NCBI GenBank assembly: GCA_003118195.1
Contig: BEXV01001110.1
Span: 49,535-113,534 of the forward strand
From: Hemicentrotus pulcherrimus
Taxonomy: Eukaryota; Echinodermata; Echinoidea; Camarodonta; Strongylocentrotidae
Direction: 5' to 3'
Length of the DNA stretch: 64,000 nt
Below the pieces are notes generated by a model. It saw only the letters and a program-made list of their open reading frames with translations. It did no database searches and was not told the origin of the DNA. The position numbers and the translations under genes were made by a program. Below, piece by piece: positions 63,758 through 64,000 of this stretch. The first letter of the stretch is position 1. Each line of letters opens with the position of its first letter.

Positions 63758-64000
63758 GTAAGATGACTCTTCTGAATCTCATTTGATCAAGCTTCCCATT
63801 ACATACATACATGAACCAGCTAGTTCATTTATTGAGCCTAAGGGACTGATTTAGAAGTCATTGAGACAAGTGGTTATCATAGTAATTTAAATCTTGCAGC
63901 AGTGATCCATACTGAGATGCATCTTGCACGTAAATTGTGCATTCTGTCTTGAATTTGAATTTAACACCAGATGGTCGTGAATTTTGGTTGTAGGAAGCTG
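63758..64000 (+). other. Start of the next intron, to the window edge
   Basis: Follows the donor AAT G|GTAAGA; no further exon recognized. Confidence 0.6.

Noticed and set aside
1..64000. CRISPR arrays, operons or bacterial features
   Set aside because: The window is clearly animal DNA with spliceosomal introns; repeats are minisatellites without spacers.

Overview
The window is metazoan genomic DNA: AT-rich, with long introns, many microsatellites and short dispersed repeats, and one 390-base assembly gap (19399-19788). The repeat types (tRNA-derived SINE, short TA-flanked MITEs, LINE fragments, an element starting CGGAGGCATTATGTTTT) and the protein architecture fit a marine invertebrate deuterostome, most likely a sea urchin. 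The species is an inference.

Almost everything coding belongs to one very large + strand gene. It starts with an ATG at 2366 and runs off the right edge. I traced 65 exons (about 10.2 kb of coding sequence, roughly 3,390 residues in the window) by splice sites, reading phase and domain continuity. Layout: putative TATA/initiator near 2252-2282; signal-peptide exon (2366-2429); a 12-kb repeat-rich first intron; Ser/Thr/Glu-rich mucin-like exons (14589-19398, running into the gap); six LDL-receptor class A exons alternating with Ser/Thr or Pro-rich linker exons (20909-29420); two sushi-type exons (30200-31156); two EGF exons (32384-33530); a NIDO-AMOP-VWD core with a GDPH motif (34047-39931); a cadherin-like/He_PIG-like segment (41281-42654); about 20 EGF or calcium-binding EGF repeats (42580-54392); a SEA-like domain (54942-55861); ten more EGF repeats (56169-62239); and a second SEA-like domain (62677-63757). 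The NIDO-AMOP-VWD-EGF order is that of MUC4/Mesh/coral mucin-like proteins, so the product is probably a secreted or membrane-anchored extracellular glycoprotein. Introns at domain borders are phase 1, and phase-0 introns occur only inside domains.

Main surprises: (1) four otherwise intact exons carry an in-frame stop (TAA 18595, TGA 26012, TAA 36111, TAA 62188), with no frameshift seen; (2) a 48-bp minisatellite has copied the exon-intron junction after exon 31 about 22 times, in frame with the coding sequence, giving 23 candidate splice donors of which the middle 16 are GT-to-GC; (3) four to five LDLa modules lack Cys1 and Cys3 together, a disulfide pair; (4) exon and multi-exon duplications have expanded the EGF array; (5) a TE-carried array of four AGGTCA half-sites lies in an intron.

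I see no second convincing host gene. LINE reverse-transcriptase fragments lie at 1093-1458 (-), 55220-55400 (+) and 61714-61990 (+).
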